The notes under the pieces: model-generated
What the model saw: only the letters and a program-made list of their open reading frames with translations
What the model was told of the DNA's origin: nothing
Database searches by the model: none
Assembly (NCBI RefSeq): GCF_020400725.1
Contig: NZ_JAINVG010000059.1
Location: forward strand, 1 to 47,978
DNA length: 47,978 nucleotides
Direction of reading: 5' to 3'
Origin: Streptomyces sp. NK15101
GTDB lineage: Bacteria; Actinomycetota; Actinomycetes; Streptomycetales; Streptomycetaceae
Translations under genes and position numbers: made by a program
Shown: in pieces, positions 23,742-32,090 of the stretch
Position numbering within the stretch: position 1 is the first letter of the stretch
Layout of the letters: every line of letters begins with the position of its first letter

Positions 23742-24433
23742 TCAGCGCACGTCGACGTAGTCCCCGCCGGTGAACCGGCCGGTCGCGTCGGTGACGGCCT
23801 GGGCCGCGGGGGCCGCCCCCGGGACCGGCCGGTAGGAGACCGAGCGGCCCGCCAGCGGCACCGCGTCTCCGGATCCGGGCTGGATCCCGACGAGGGCGCC
23901 GGCGGGGTAGGCGTTGCGGTAGGCGTAGGTGGGCTTGCCGAGGGTGAAGGAGGTCATCGCCGGGCACAGCCGGAAGGTGTTGGCGAGCCTCGGGTCCCAG
24001 GACACGGAGAGACGCCGATGTGCGGCCGGTAGGCGTAGGTGCCGGTCCACTGCCTGGTGGTCTCGCCGGGCAGCCGGTAGTCGACCCGGACCGGGTGGTC
24101 CCCGAGGGCGGTGCCCTCGGGGAGGACGACCGGCGCGTCCGTCTTCCAGTCGTAGTTGTCCGGGGTGAGCGCCTCCGCGGAGGCCAGGACGGCAGCGTCC
24201 GGAGCGGTGGAGGCCGGCACGCTGACCTTGATCCAGAGCGCGTTCGCCGGTGGCGCCAGGCGGTAGCGCCCGTCGTCCAGCGTGCTGCCGGTCGTGGCCG
24301 GCCGGTCCGCGTGCGCGGCCGGGGCGTGGACGACGGCGGGTGCGGCGATACCCGCCGAGAGAGCGAAGACGGCGGCCGCACGGACAAAGGCGTGCGGGAG
24401 CCTGCGCGTTGAGCCCGGCAAAGGGGCCCCCAC
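23742..24433 (-). pseudogene. Frameshifted secreted protein of unknown function
   Basis: Two overlapping frames make one protein. The 5' part has a signal peptide (FVRAAAVFALSAGIAAPAVVHAPAAHA) and continues to GTYAYRPHIGV. The 3' part resumes with SVSWDPRLANTFRLCPAMTSFTLGK and ends in GDYVDVR. Reading switches near 24007-24012, where the coding strand has TCTC. Removing one TC restores a continuous frame (GVSVSWDPRL), so a 2-nt slippage insertion or a sequencing error explains the break. Joined, it would be about 230 residues with a beta-rich secreted domain. I do not recognise the family. It is convergent with groEL2. Confidence 0.75.
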
Positions 24434-24498
24434 AGGTCTGAGATCGCGGCCTCGCCGTGGTCGGGGCGGCCGCGTGGAGAACTTCAGCGCTCACCTGT

Positions 24499-24510
24499 TG
24501 AACATGTTCA
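24499..24510. promoter_or_regulatory. 12-bp palindrome TGAACATGTTCA
   Basis: A perfect palindrome in an AT-rich patch between the divergent secreted-protein pseudogene and the SRPBCC gene, 60 nt before the latter. It is a likely operator; no regulator gene is adjacent. Confidence 0.45.
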
Positions 24511-24570
24511 TTCGCTTTGTGGGGGTGCCGGGGTGATCCTGGAATGGCCTCCTCGTGAAGGGAGATCGTG

Positions 24571-25044
24571 ATGGTCACCCTCCTGACGACGCCGGCCGAC
24601 CGCGAGCTGGTCGTCACCCGCACGTTCGACGCCCCGCCGGCCCGCGTCTGGGAGGCCTGGACGCGGCCCGAGCACGTACGGGAGTGGTACGGGGCGGCCG
24701 GGCTGACCACGTCCGTCGTCGACATCGACCTGCGGGCGGGCGGCACCTGGCGCTGGGGCCAGACCGGGCCGGACGGCCAGGAGATCGTCTTCTCCGGCAC
24801 GTACGAGGACGTCGTCCCGGCGGAGCGGCTCGACTACACGGAGGTCTTCGAGCAGATGCCGGACGCAGGGCCGGTCCGCGTGACCCTCACCTTCGACGCG
24901 ACCCCCGACGGCGGCACGGCCCTGACCAGCACCTCCTTCTGGCCCTCGAACGAGATCAGGGACCAGGCGCTGGCGGCGGGCATGGAGACGGGGGTGAGGA
25001 AGCAGTACGACCGGCTGGCGGAGCATCTGGAGGGGATGGGCTGA
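24571..25044 (+). CDS. SRPBCC/AHSA1-like domain protein
   Basis: A 157-residue single START-like domain: LVVTRTFDAPPARVWEAWTRPEHVREWYG at the start, DLRAGGTWRWGQ, IVFSGTYEDVVPAERLDYTE, VTLTFDATPDGGTALT, and a C-terminal helix. It belongs to the activator-of-Hsp90-ATPase-1-like group, where members bind hydrophobic ligands; no ligand can be predicted. AGGGAGA precedes the ATG. Its stop is one base away from the stop of the convergent methyltransferase gene. Confidence 0.85.
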   Translation: MVTLLTTPADRELVVTRTFDAPPARVWEAWTRPEHVREWYGAAGLTTSVVDIDLRAGGTWRWGQTGPDGQEIVFSGTYEDVVPAERLDYTEVFEQMPDAGPVRVTLTFDATPDGGTALTSTSFWPSNEIRDQALAAGMETGVRKQYDRLAEHLEGMG

Positions 25045-25045
25045 G

Positions 25046-25783
25046 TCAGCGCCGGAACAGGGCCGTCCAGAGGAAGGACTCGCCGAATACCGGGGAGTCG
25101 GCGCTCTGCGCGCGCATGCGCCGCAGCTCGATCTCCGCCAGGTCGGCGAAGACCGCGCGGAGCGAGGCGTCGGTGTAGGCGAGCCCGCCGTGCAGCTTCC
25201 CGTCCCGGTAGAAGTCGGCGTCCGGGAGCTCGGAGCCCATGCCGCCCTCGCCGGCCGCGAACGCGGTGAGCGCGAAGCGGCCGCCGGGGGCGAGGACGCG
25301 GTCGAGGAGGGCGAGGTGGCTGATGCGGCGGTGCGGGGGCAGGTGGTGGAAGCAGCCGGAGTCGTAGACGAGGTCGTACGGCCCGTCGAGGGGCGCGGTG
25401 AAGGCGTCGCCGCACAGGAACCGCACGTTCCCGGTGCCCGCCCGGGCGGCCCGCTCCTCCGCCCAGGCGATCGCGGCGGGCGAGAGGTCGACCGCGGTGA
25501 CGTCGAAGCCGGCCGACGCGAGGTACAGGGCGTTCCGGCCGGGCCCGCAGCCGAGGTCGAGCGCCCGGCCGCCGGCCGGGAGCAGGCCCTGCTCGACGTA
25601 CGACACGAGGTTCTCGTCGGGCTTGTCGACGAAGAACGGCACGGGCTTGTCCCGGTCCGCGTAGAACCCGTCCCACCACTCGGCCCCGCCCTCGGTCCAC
25701 CGGTCGGCACCGGGCGAGAACAGGCCGTCGAGCAGGGTGAGGACGTCGTCGACGGTGCGGACGGTGCGGTCGGTCTGGCTCAT
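25046..25783 (-). CDS. Class I SAM-dependent methyltransferase
   Basis: A 245-residue methyltransferase. Motif I is ALDLGCGPGRNALYLASAGFDVTAVDLS, followed by FLCGDAF (acidic loop) and YDLVYDSGCFHHLPPHRR, where the HH-containing segment is typical of the TehB/thiopurine-methyltransferase-like group. The substrate is unknown. ATG 25783 is chosen because GGAGGGGAGA lies just upstream; a longer frame would include the promoter. No clear functional partner is adjacent. Confidence 0.88.
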   Translation of the reverse strand: MSQTDRTVRTVDDVLTLLDGLFSPGADRWTEGGAEWWDGFYADRDKPVPFFVDKPDENLVSYVEQGLLPAGGRALDLGCGPGRNALYLASAGFDVTAVDLSPAAIAWAEERAARAGTGNVRFLCGDAFTAPLDGPYDLVYDSGCFHHLPPHRRISHLALLDRVLAPGGRFALTAFAAGEGGMGSELPDADFYRDGKLHGGLAYTDASLRAVFADLAEIELRRMRAQSADSPVFGESFLWTALFRR

Positions 25784-26147
25784 GTGGATCTCCCCTCCGA
25801 GTCCCCCAAGAATACGGGGAGTTGGGGTGAAAGCCCAGGTCAGAGGTGGTGTGTGCATTCGTTGTGCGGGGGATGGGCGGCCTGTCGACGGGCGGGCGGG
25901 CCGCCTGGGCGGGGGAGGCGTACGCGTCCCGGGGAAGCCCCCTCAGGGCCCGGGAAGGGGCCTCTGGGTGGGATGCCGAGCCATGTTTCCGGCGCCTTTC
26001 ATTCGCTTGAATGTACGATCCGGCTGCCGACAGGGGGGTCCCGCCGGCCCCCGGCCGCGCGGTCCGCTCCGCGCCGCCGTCACCTGCCTGTCGTGTCCGC
26101 CCTCCCCCGTCGTACCCGCCCTCACTCCCGTACGAGGGGACACGTAC
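25784..26147. other. Intergenic region without a recognisable gene
   Basis: About 360 nt between the methyltransferase start and a secreted-protein remnant. I see no coding frame with support. It contains CATTCgcttGAATG (about 25999-26012), an inverted repeat followed by an AT-richer patch, possibly an old promoter for the remnant. Confidence 0.4.
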
Positions 26148-26360
26148 TTGTCCGTCCGAAGAGCCGTCGCGCTCGCACTGAGCGCGGCCCTGGGCATCAC
26201 CGGCCCGGCGGCCGCCACACCTTCCGCACTGGCGGCCACCGCTTCCGACGCGCCGTACGACGTGACGATCCCCGCGCCGGCGGACGCCGCCGGAACGGGT
26301 GACATGGTCCTCGTCGCGGCCGGGCCCCCGGGCGTTTCCCGTCCGGGCGTTTCCCGTCCG
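26148..26360 (+). pseudogene. Truncated secreted-protein remnant (signal peptide only)
   Basis: TTG 26148 follows GAGGGGACACGTAC and opens a frame encoding SVRRAVALALSAALGITGPAAATPSALAATASDAPYDV, a good Sec signal peptide and the start of a mature protein (APYDVTIPAPADAAGTGDMV). After about 60 residues it runs into a 15-nt tandem repeat and then into the 3' end of the convergent solute-binding gene, where the frame is only antisense. This looks like a gene whose body was deleted. The original family is unclear; FG-GAP/VCBS-type secreted proteins begin similarly. Confidence 0.55.
26330..26359. repeat. Two 15-nt perfect direct repeats
   Basis: GGGCGTTTCCCGTCC occurs at 26330-26344 and again at 26345-26359, exactly at the junction where the truncated secreted-protein frame meets the convergent gene. 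Confidence 0.9.
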
Positions 26361-27083
26361 TCAGGCCGGCGGGGCCAGCAGCCCGGCCTCCTGGCCCGAG
26401 CGGCGCAGCGACTCCGCGACGAAACCGTTCGCCTTCAGCTCCTCCACCGCGTCCCGGAGGAAGGCGACCGTCTCGGGGCGGCGCCCGACCGTCGTCCCCA
26501 CGGCCTGCCGGATCTCCATGAACCGGCCCTCGATCAGCCGCACGTCCGGATGCGCCGCGGCGTACGCGGTCATCGGCTGGCGGATGCCCGCGCCCGCCTC
26601 CAGGCCCTCCGCCCGGAACGTGTCGACGCCCTCCTCGCCGCGCACCACGGTCGCGTGCACGAGGTTCCTCGACAGGAACAGGTCGTACGCGGAGCCCTTC
26701 TTGACCCCGATCCGCACGCCCGGCGCGTCCACCTCCTCCACGGTGGTGAGCGCCGAGCCGCGCGGCACGGCGTACACCCCCTCGATGACGACGTACGGGG
26801 CGGTGAACGCGACCTCCGTCTCCCGCGCCGGGTCCACCGCGAGGAAGCAGAGGTCGGCCCGGCCGTCCGCCATCGCCTCGAAGGACTTCCGCGCCGCGTC
26901 GAAGCAGAGCAGCTCGACGGGAAGCCCGAGCCGCGCCCCGATCTCCCGCGCCAGGTCCACGGTGATCCCGCCCGGCGCCTCTGGCGTGCCCTGCGCGAGC
27001 ACCGGATTCCCGAGGTTGATCGAGGCCCGCAGGACTCCGGTGGGGGCGAGGTCGGCGGCGGGGGACTTCGGCGCGGTCGTCAT
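26361..27083 (-). CDS. Family 3 (amino-acid type) solute-binding-domain protein without signal peptide
   Basis: A 240-residue PBPb domain: LRASINLGNPVLAQ, GITVDLAREIGARLGLPVEL, FEAMADGRADLCFLAVDPARETEVAFTAPYVVIEGVYAV, VRIGVKKGSAYDLFL and a C-terminal helix. This is a complete family 3 periplasmic-binding fold. There is no signal peptide or lipobox whichever start is used (ATG 27083, or upstream codons), and no transporter genes. It could be a cytoplasmic sensor or a domesticated binding protein. It lies 11 nt downstream of the aldo/keto reductase gene on the same strand, so the two are probably co-transcribed. Confidence 0.8.
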   Translation of the reverse strand: MTTAPKSPAADLAPTGVLRASINLGNPVLAQGTPEAPGGITVDLAREIGARLGLPVELLCFDAARKSFEAMADGRADLCFLAVDPARETEVAFTAPYVVIEGVYAVPRGSALTTVEEVDAPGVRIGVKKGSAYDLFLSRNLVHATVVRGEEGVDTFRAEGLEAGAGIRQPMTAYAAAHPDVRLIEGRFMEIRQAVGTTVGRRPETVAFLRDAVEELKANGFVAESLRRSGQEAGLLAPPA

Positions 27084-27093
27084 GGGGCGGAGT

Positions 27094-28071
27094 CTAGGCC
27101 TCGGCGTTCCGGTGGACACGGTCGAGGAGCTCCAGTTCCTCCCGTGTGAGGCGGAGGGCGCCGGCGGCGACGTTGGCGGTCAGATGGGCGGGGTCGCCGG
27201 TGCCGGGGATGGCCAGGAGGTGGGGGCCCTGGTGGAGGGTCCAGGCGATGCGGACCTGGGCCGGGGTGGCGTCGTGGGCCGCCGCGACGGCGAGGACCTC
27301 CTCGCTCTCCGGGGCGGTCGCCCCCGTCTCGCGTCCGGCGGCGGCGATCGCGTAGAAGGGCACGAAGGCGATGCCCTGCTCGCCGCAGTGGCGGACGAAC
27401 TCCTCGTACTCGGGGCGGACCCCGATCCCGTACATGTTCTGCACGCAGACCACGGGGGCGATCTCCCGCGCTTCGGCGAGGTGCGCCGGGGTGATGTTGG
27501 AGAGGCCGAGGTGGCGGATGAGGCCCGCCTCGCGGAGCTCGGCGAGCGCGCCGAAGCGCTCGGCGACCGAATCGGGTCCGACGACACGGAGGTTGACGAC
27601 GTCGAGGTGGTCGCGGCCGAGCTGCCGCAGGTTCTCCTCGACCTGCGCGCGCAGCGCGGCCGGGGTCCGGGCGTGCTCGCTCCAGGCGCCCGAGGCGTCA
27701 CGGGCCGGGCCGACCTTGGTGGTGATGACCAGGTCGTCGGGGTAGGGGCCGCCGAGGGCGCTGTTGATCAGCTCGTTCGCGGAGCGGAGCGGCGAGAAGT
27801 AGAAGGCGGCCGTGTCGATGTGGTTGACGCCGAGGTCGACCGCCTTGCGCAGCACGGCCATCGCGCGGTCGCGGTCCATCGGTACGGCGTTCGCGACGAG
27901 CGCCTCGCCGTGCTGGGGGAGCCGCATGGCGCCGAAACCGACACGGTTGACGGGGAGGTCCCCGCCGAGGGCCCAGGTGCCGGAGTCGGAGGCGTGGGGG
28001 GCGGGGACCGGGGCGGTGGTGGCCTTGTCCGTCGCGGTCGGGTCTGCGGTGGTCGAGTCTGTGGTCGTCAT
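27094..28071 (-). CDS. Aldo/keto reductase with altered catalytic tetrad
   Basis: A 325-residue TIM-barrel oxidoreductase: VNRVGFGAMRLP, GVNHIDTAAFYFSP (Asp and Tyr of the tetrad), LVITTKVG (Lys), then HLDVVNLRVVG where the catalytic His of most members is Arg. LGLSNITPAHLAEA, VQNMYGIGVRPEYEE and IAWTLHQGPHLLAIPGTGDPAHLTAN form the NADPH site. The first about 35 residues are Thr/Ala/Asp rich and probably disordered. The missing His suggests changed substrate use; related Streptomyces proteins share this change as far as I recall. Substrate unknown. Confidence 0.88.
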   Translation of the reverse strand: MTTTDSTTADPTATDKATTAPVPAPHASDSGTWALGGDLPVNRVGFGAMRLPQHGEALVANAVPMDRDRAMAVLRKAVDLGVNHIDTAAFYFSPLRSANELINSALGGPYPDDLVITTKVGPARDASGAWSEHARTPAALRAQVEENLRQLGRDHLDVVNLRVVGPDSVAERFGALAELREAGLIRHLGLSNITPAHLAEAREIAPVVCVQNMYGIGVRPEYEEFVRHCGEQGIAFVPFYAIAAAGRETGATAPESEEVLAVAAAHDATPAQVRIAWTLHQGPHLLAIPGTGDPAHLTANVAAGALRLTREELELLDRVHRNAEA

Positions 28072-28124
28072 GGCGGGGATGATCTCCCGGGGGAGGGCGT
28101 GATGCCAGCGGATCGCCGTTCCCC

Positions 28125-28568
28125 TCAGCCCTCGGCCGCCGGTGGCCGCCCCACCGTGAACGCCTCGCCGTCCTGGAACTCGATCAGGAGTCCCCTGTCC
28201 GTGAGGAAGAGCCAGCAGGCGTGTCCCTGGTCCAGGATCGCGTCGGCGTGCCGTGCCGTCAGGGCGGCCGGCAGGGCGATCGACGGGACCAGGAGGTTGT
28301 CCCAGAAGACGATCACCAGTTCGTCGGGGGCGGCGTACGCGTCGAGCAGGCCGGCCAGCGTCCCGCCCTCGAACTCCTCGCGCCGTTCGACGGCTTCGGC
28401 CCCCCGCCAGTCCACCCGGGCCGAGCCGATCGCCTCGAACCGGTTCAGGCTCACCCGGGCGAACGCGCGGTGTTCCTCGTACGAGAGGAGCAGGGCGTCC
28501 TCGCCCAGGAGGCCCAGGACGTCGGCGATGTACTCCGGGCGGGTTCCGTACGACTCACGTGCGCTCAT
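28125..28568 (-). CDS. Conserved hypothetical protein
   Basis: A 147-residue protein that I do not recognise. Its alternating beta pattern includes LLLSYEEHRAFARVSLNRFEAIG and DELVIVFWDNLLVPSIAL, then GHACWLFLTDRGLLIEFQDGEAF. It is cytosolic with no membrane segment or metal motif. ATG 28568 is preferred over TTG 28580. It is divergent from the secreted hydrolase gene, with about 100 nt between. Composition is normal for the genome. Confidence 0.65.
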   Translation of the reverse strand: MSARESYGTRPEYIADVLGLLGEDALLLSYEEHRAFARVSLNRFEAIGSARVDWRGAEAVERREEFEGGTLAGLLDAYAAPDELVIVFWDNLLVPSIALPAALTARHADAILDQGHACWLFLTDRGLLIEFQDGEAFTVGRPPAAEG

Positions 28569-28669
28569 GCCGTGAGTCAAACAGATCCGTGGGTACGGGG
28601 GTTGGCCCCACCTCGGACCCGCCGGTCCGCCGGATGGGCCCCCGTCGCCCCGCCCGCGAGGCTGTGCGC

Positions 28670-30166
28670 ATGACGACGAACCGTGGACGCAAGGCCCTGA
28701 TGCTCGCCCTCTCCGCCGCCGCCGTGGCCGGCGTCGGTCTCGCCGGCGGCGGTGCCGCCCCCGCCGCCGCTGCCGGGCTGGACTGGGGCGACTGCGACCC
28801 CGCCGTGAAGCCGCTGCCGGGGCAGCGGTGCGCCACCCTCTCCGTGCCCCTCGACTACACCGACCCCGACGGCGAGCAGATCGGCCTCGCCGTGGCCCGG
28901 CTGCCCAGCACCCGGCCCGAGGCGCGGCGCGGGACGCTCATGGTGATCCCGGGCGGGCCGGGCAGCTCCGGTGTGCAGCGGCTCGGGCAGAAGGGGGCCG
29001 CGCTGGCGAAGGAGACGAACGGCGCGTACGACCTGGTGGCCTTCGACCCGCGCGGCGTCGGCGGCTCCGCGAAGGCCCGGTGCGGCTTCGCCGAGGACGA
29101 CCGGCGTCTGGTGACCCTGCGGTCCTGGCCGGCCGCCGACGGCGCCATCGGCGAGAACACGGCCCGCTCCCGGCGGATGGCCGAGGCCTGCGCGCGCAAC
29201 GGGGGCGCGATGCTGCGCGGGCTGACCACGGCCAACCAGGTGCGGGACCTGGACCGGCTGAGGCAGGCGCTCGGCGAGCGGAGGCTGTCCGCGTGGAGCG
29301 TGTCGTACGGGACGTACGTGGCCGCCGTGTACGCCCAGAGGTTCCCGGAGCGCACCGACCGCTGGGTCCTCGACAGCAGCTCCGACCCCGACCCGAAGCG
29401 CGTCGCCCGGGGCTGGCTGGCGGGCATGGCGCGCGGCGCCGAGGACCGCTTCCCGGACTTCGCGGCCTGGGCCGCCCATCCGGACCGGGCCGGCGAAGGG
29501 CTGCGCATCGCCGAACGTCCCGAGGAGGTACGGCCCCTGTTCCTCGGCCTCGCCGCCCGCCTCGACCGTGAGCCGCGCACCTCGGCGACCCCCGGCACGC
29601 CGCTGACCGGCACCGTGCTGCGGCAGGCGCTCCAGCAGGCGCTGTACTCCGACGCGGCCTTCCCGGCCTTCGCGCGTCTGATGTCCCAGGCCCTCGACCC
29701 GGCGGGCGTGCCGGTTCTTCCGGCCGAGCTGACCGGTCCGATGCCCGACGAGGCGGCGACCGTCAGCGTGGGCGTGATCTGCAACGACGTGGACTGGCCC
29801 GCCTCCGTGCCGGCGTACGGGCGGGCCGTCGCCGCGGACCGGGAGCGGTACCCGCTGACGGCCGGGATGCCCGCGAACATCACGCCGTGCGCCTTCTGGA
29901 AGGGCGGCGCGGTGGAGAAGCCGACCCGGATCACCGACCGGGGCCCGTCGAACGTGCTCATGATCCAGAACCTGCGCGACCCGTCGACCCCGCACTCCGT
30001 GGGCCTCAAGATGCGCGAGGCCTTCGGCGACCGGGCGCGGCTCGTCTCGGTCGACAGGGGCGGCCACGCGGTCTACCTCGGGAACGGGAACGCGTGCGGC
30101 GACCGGGCCGTGACCCGCTTCCTGACCGAGGGCGTGCGGCCCGCGGGGGACGTTCTCTGCCGGTGA
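28670..30166 (+). CDS. Secreted alpha/beta hydrolase, tripeptidyl-aminopeptidase-like (S33)
   Basis: A 498-residue exported hydrolase. The signal peptide (RGRKALMLALSAAAVAGVGLAGGGAAPAAAA) is followed by LDWGDCD and the S33 core: MVIPGGPGSSGV (oxyanion region), FDPRGVGGS, the nucleophile elbow WSVSYGTYVAAVYA, then a lid, LMIQNLRDPSTPH (Asp) and DRGGHAVYL (His). The C-terminal TAP-like domain has paired cysteines. It is similar in design to SlpD/SlpE and Tap of Streptomyces, which remove tripeptides from secreted proteins. ATG 28670; convergent with murQ. Confidence 0.9.
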   Translation: MTTNRGRKALMLALSAAAVAGVGLAGGGAAPAAAAGLDWGDCDPAVKPLPGQRCATLSVPLDYTDPDGEQIGLAVARLPSTRPEARRGTLMVIPGGPGSSGVQRLGQKGAALAKETNGAYDLVAFDPRGVGGSAKARCGFAEDDRRLVTLRSWPAADGAIGENTARSRRMAEACARNGGAMLRGLTTANQVRDLDRLRQALGERRLSAWSVSYGTYVAAVYAQRFPERTDRWVLDSSSDPDPKRVARGWLAGMARGAEDRFPDFAAWAAHPDRAGEGLRIAERPEEVRPLFLGLAARLDREPRTSATPGTPLTGTVLRQALQQALYSDAAFPAFARLMSQALDPAGVPVLPAELTGPMPDEAATVSVGVICNDVDWPASVPAYGRAVAADRERYPLTAGMPANITPCAFWKGGAVEKPTRITDRGPSNVLMIQNLRDPSTPHSVGLKMREAFGDRARLVSVDRGGHAVYLGNGNACGDRAVTRFLTEGVRPAGDVLCR

Positions 30167-30176
30167 CCGTGAGGGC

Positions 30177-31106
30177 CTACGCGGTGGTCGCGTGCAGCGC
30201 CCCGCGCAGGTGCCCCCCGGAGGCCTTCAGCCGCTCGGCGGCCGTGGGGGCGTCGACGTCGGCGAGGATCATGAGGATGGCGTTCTTCACCTCGCCGTCG
30301 GCGGCGGCGAGCGCGGCCTCGATCTGCTCGTCCGGCGCGCCGGTGGCCAGGGCGACGATCCGCCGCGAGCGGGCCTGGAGCTTGTCGTTGGAGGCGCGGA
30401 CGTCGACCATCAGGTTTCCGTAGGTCTTGCCGAGGCGGATCATCGTGAGGGTCGAGATCATGTTGAGGACGAGCTTCTGGGCCGTGCCGGCCTTGAGGCG
30501 GGTGGAGCCGGTGAGGAGCTCGGGCCCGGTGACGACCTCGATGCCGTGCTCGGCGGCGGCGGCGAGCGCGCTGTCCTCGTTGCAGGAGAGGCCGATGGTC
30601 AGCGCCCCCTGGGCGCGGGCGTGTTCGACGGCGCCGACGGCGTACGGGGTGCGGCCGGAGGCGGAGACGCCGACGACGGTGTCGTCGGCGGTGAGCCCGA
30701 GCGCGGTGAGATCCGCGACCGCGAGTTCCCTGGAGTCCTCGGCGCCCTCGACGGCCCTGACCATGGCGGTGGGGCCGCCCGCGATGAGGCCGACGACCTG
30801 CGACGGGTCGGTGTTGAAGGTGGGCGGGCACTCGCTGGCGTCGAGGACGCCGAGACGGCCCGCGGTGCCCGCGCCCAGGTAGATCAGGCGCCCGCCGCGG
30901 GCCATGCGGGCGGCGGTGGCGTCGATGGCGGCGGCGATCACGGGGAGCTGCCGGGCGACGGCCTCGGGGACGCTCCGGTCCTCGCCGTTCATGAGGCGGG
31001 CGATGTCCAGCGTCGGGAGCCGGTCGATCTCGGCGAGCTCGGGGCGGAAGGCCTCGGTGGTGAGGGTGGCGAGCTGGGCGCGGAGTTCGGAGTACGAGGT
31101 GGGCAC
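30177..31106 (-). CDS. murQ: N-acetylmuramic acid 6-phosphate etherase
   Basis: A 309-residue SIS-domain enzyme cleaving the lactyl ether of MurNAc-6-P to GlcNAc-6-P in cell-wall recycling. It has IYLGAGTAGRLGVLDASECPPTF, AMVRAVEGAEDS with the catalytic Glu, VVGVSASGRTPY, and a C-terminal helical domain with KNAILMILADVDA. The product would feed NagA encoded in this window. It lies just downstream of an RpiR-type regulator gene (49 nt gap), an arrangement seen for murQ-murR elsewhere. GTG start. Confidence 0.94.
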   Translation of the reverse strand: MPTSYSELRAQLATLTTEAFRPELAEIDRLPTLDIARLMNGEDRSVPEAVARQLPVIAAAIDATAARMARGGRLIYLGAGTAGRLGVLDASECPPTFNTDPSQVVGLIAGGPTAMVRAVEGAEDSRELAVADLTALGLTADDTVVGVSASGRTPYAVGAVEHARAQGALTIGLSCNEDSALAAAAEHGIEVVTGPELLTGSTRLKAGTAQKLVLNMISTLTMIRLGKTYGNLMVDVRASNDKLQARSRRIVALATGAPDEQIEAALAAADGEVKNAILMILADVDAPTAAERLKASGGHLRGALHATTA

Positions 31107-31155
31107 GGGGGCTCTTTCGGGACGGCGGCGTCGTCGGCGCCGGTGGACGTGTGGG

Positions 31156-32073
31156 TCAGCGGGTCCGGGGGGAGTGGCGGTGGGCGAGGGCTTCGTACGA
31201 GGCGGCGAGGGCGGGGGCCGCCGTCTCGTACGTGCGCTGGGTGACGCAGGTGAACAGGCAGTCCACGACCAGGAGTTGGCTGGTGCGGGACGACATGGCG
31301 GCGGGGCGCAGTTCGCTCTCGCGGGCCGTGGAGGTGGTCAGGACGTGGTCGGCGTACTGGGTGACGGGGCCGTCCGGGCGGCCGGTGATGGCGACCGTGG
31401 TGGCGCCGTGGTCGAAGGCCACGCGGAGGGGTTCTATGACGTCGCCGGTGGAGCCGGAGTGGGTGATGGCGATGGCGACGTCGCCGGAGCGGAGCTGCAC
31501 GGCGTTGGTGACGGCGAGGTGCGGGTCGCTGTGGGCGTGCGCGATCAGGCCGATCCGGAGCAGCTTCTGGCCGAGGTCCTGGGCGACGAGGCCGGAGGCG
31601 CCGATGCCGTAGATGTCGATGCGGCGGGCGGCGGCGAGCGCGGCGACGGCGGCGCCGAGCTGGACGGTGTCGAGCCCGGCGGCGGTGTCGGCGAGGGTCT
31701 GCTGCTCGTCGTAGGCCAGCTTGGCGACGACGTCGGCGACGGGGTCGTCGACGGCGATGTCGGCGGTGACGGCCGGGGCGCGGCCGGACTGCTGCTGGGC
31801 GGCCAGGCCGGCGAGGGCGAGGCGGAGGTCGCGGTAGCCGGGGTAGCCGAGGAGCCGGGCGGTGCGGACGACGGTCGCCTCGCTGGTCCCGGTGAGCTCG
31901 GCGAGGCCGGTGACCGTGAGGGCGGCGCAGCCGGCCGGGTCTCCGGCGACGGCCTCGGCGACCCGCTGCATGGAGCGGGTCATGGACGGTACGAGGGTCC
32001 GCACCTTGGCCGCGAGCGCGGCGGGGGCGGGGGGCGCGTCACCGGTGAAACTTTCCTTCACTTCATTGGTCAC
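31156..32073 (-). CDS. MurR/RpiR-family transcriptional regulator
   Basis: A 305-residue regulator with an N-terminal helix-turn-helix (ALTVTGLAELTGTSEATVVRTARLLGYPGYRDLRLAL) and a C-terminal SIS sugar-phosphate-binding domain (RIDIYGIGASGLVAQDLGQKLLRIG, VAIAITHSGSTGDVIEPLRVA). Adjacent to murQ, it probably senses MurNAc-6-P or a related sugar phosphate and controls murQ and itself. GTG 32073 is the likely start (VTNEVKESF). GAAA/TTTC palindromes lie over and upstream of the start. Confidence 0.9.
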   Translation of the reverse strand: MTNEVKESFTGDAPPAPAALAAKVRTLVPSMTRSMQRVAEAVAGDPAGCAALTVTGLAELTGTSEATVVRTARLLGYPGYRDLRLALAGLAAQQQSGRAPAVTADIAVDDPVADVVAKLAYDEQQTLADTAAGLDTVQLGAAVAALAAARRIDIYGIGASGLVAQDLGQKLLRIGLIAHAHSDPHLAVTNAVQLRSGDVAIAITHSGSTGDVIEPLRVAFDHGATTVAITGRPDGPVTQYADHVLTTSTARESELRPAAMSSRTSQLLVVDCLFTCVTQRTYETAAPALAASYEALAHRHSPRTR

Positions 32074-32090
32074 ACCTGAAAGATACTTTC
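32047..32090. promoter_or_regulatory. GAAA/TTTC inverted repeats at the rpiR-type gene start
   Basis: GAAACTTTC (32047-32055, within the first codons) and GAAAGataCTTTC (32078-32090, just upstream of the start) share the same half-site. Both fit an autoregulatory operator. Confidence 0.5.

Noticed and set aside
24499..24510. LexA/SOS box
   Set aside because: GAAC and GTTC halves are separated by 2 instead of 4 bases.
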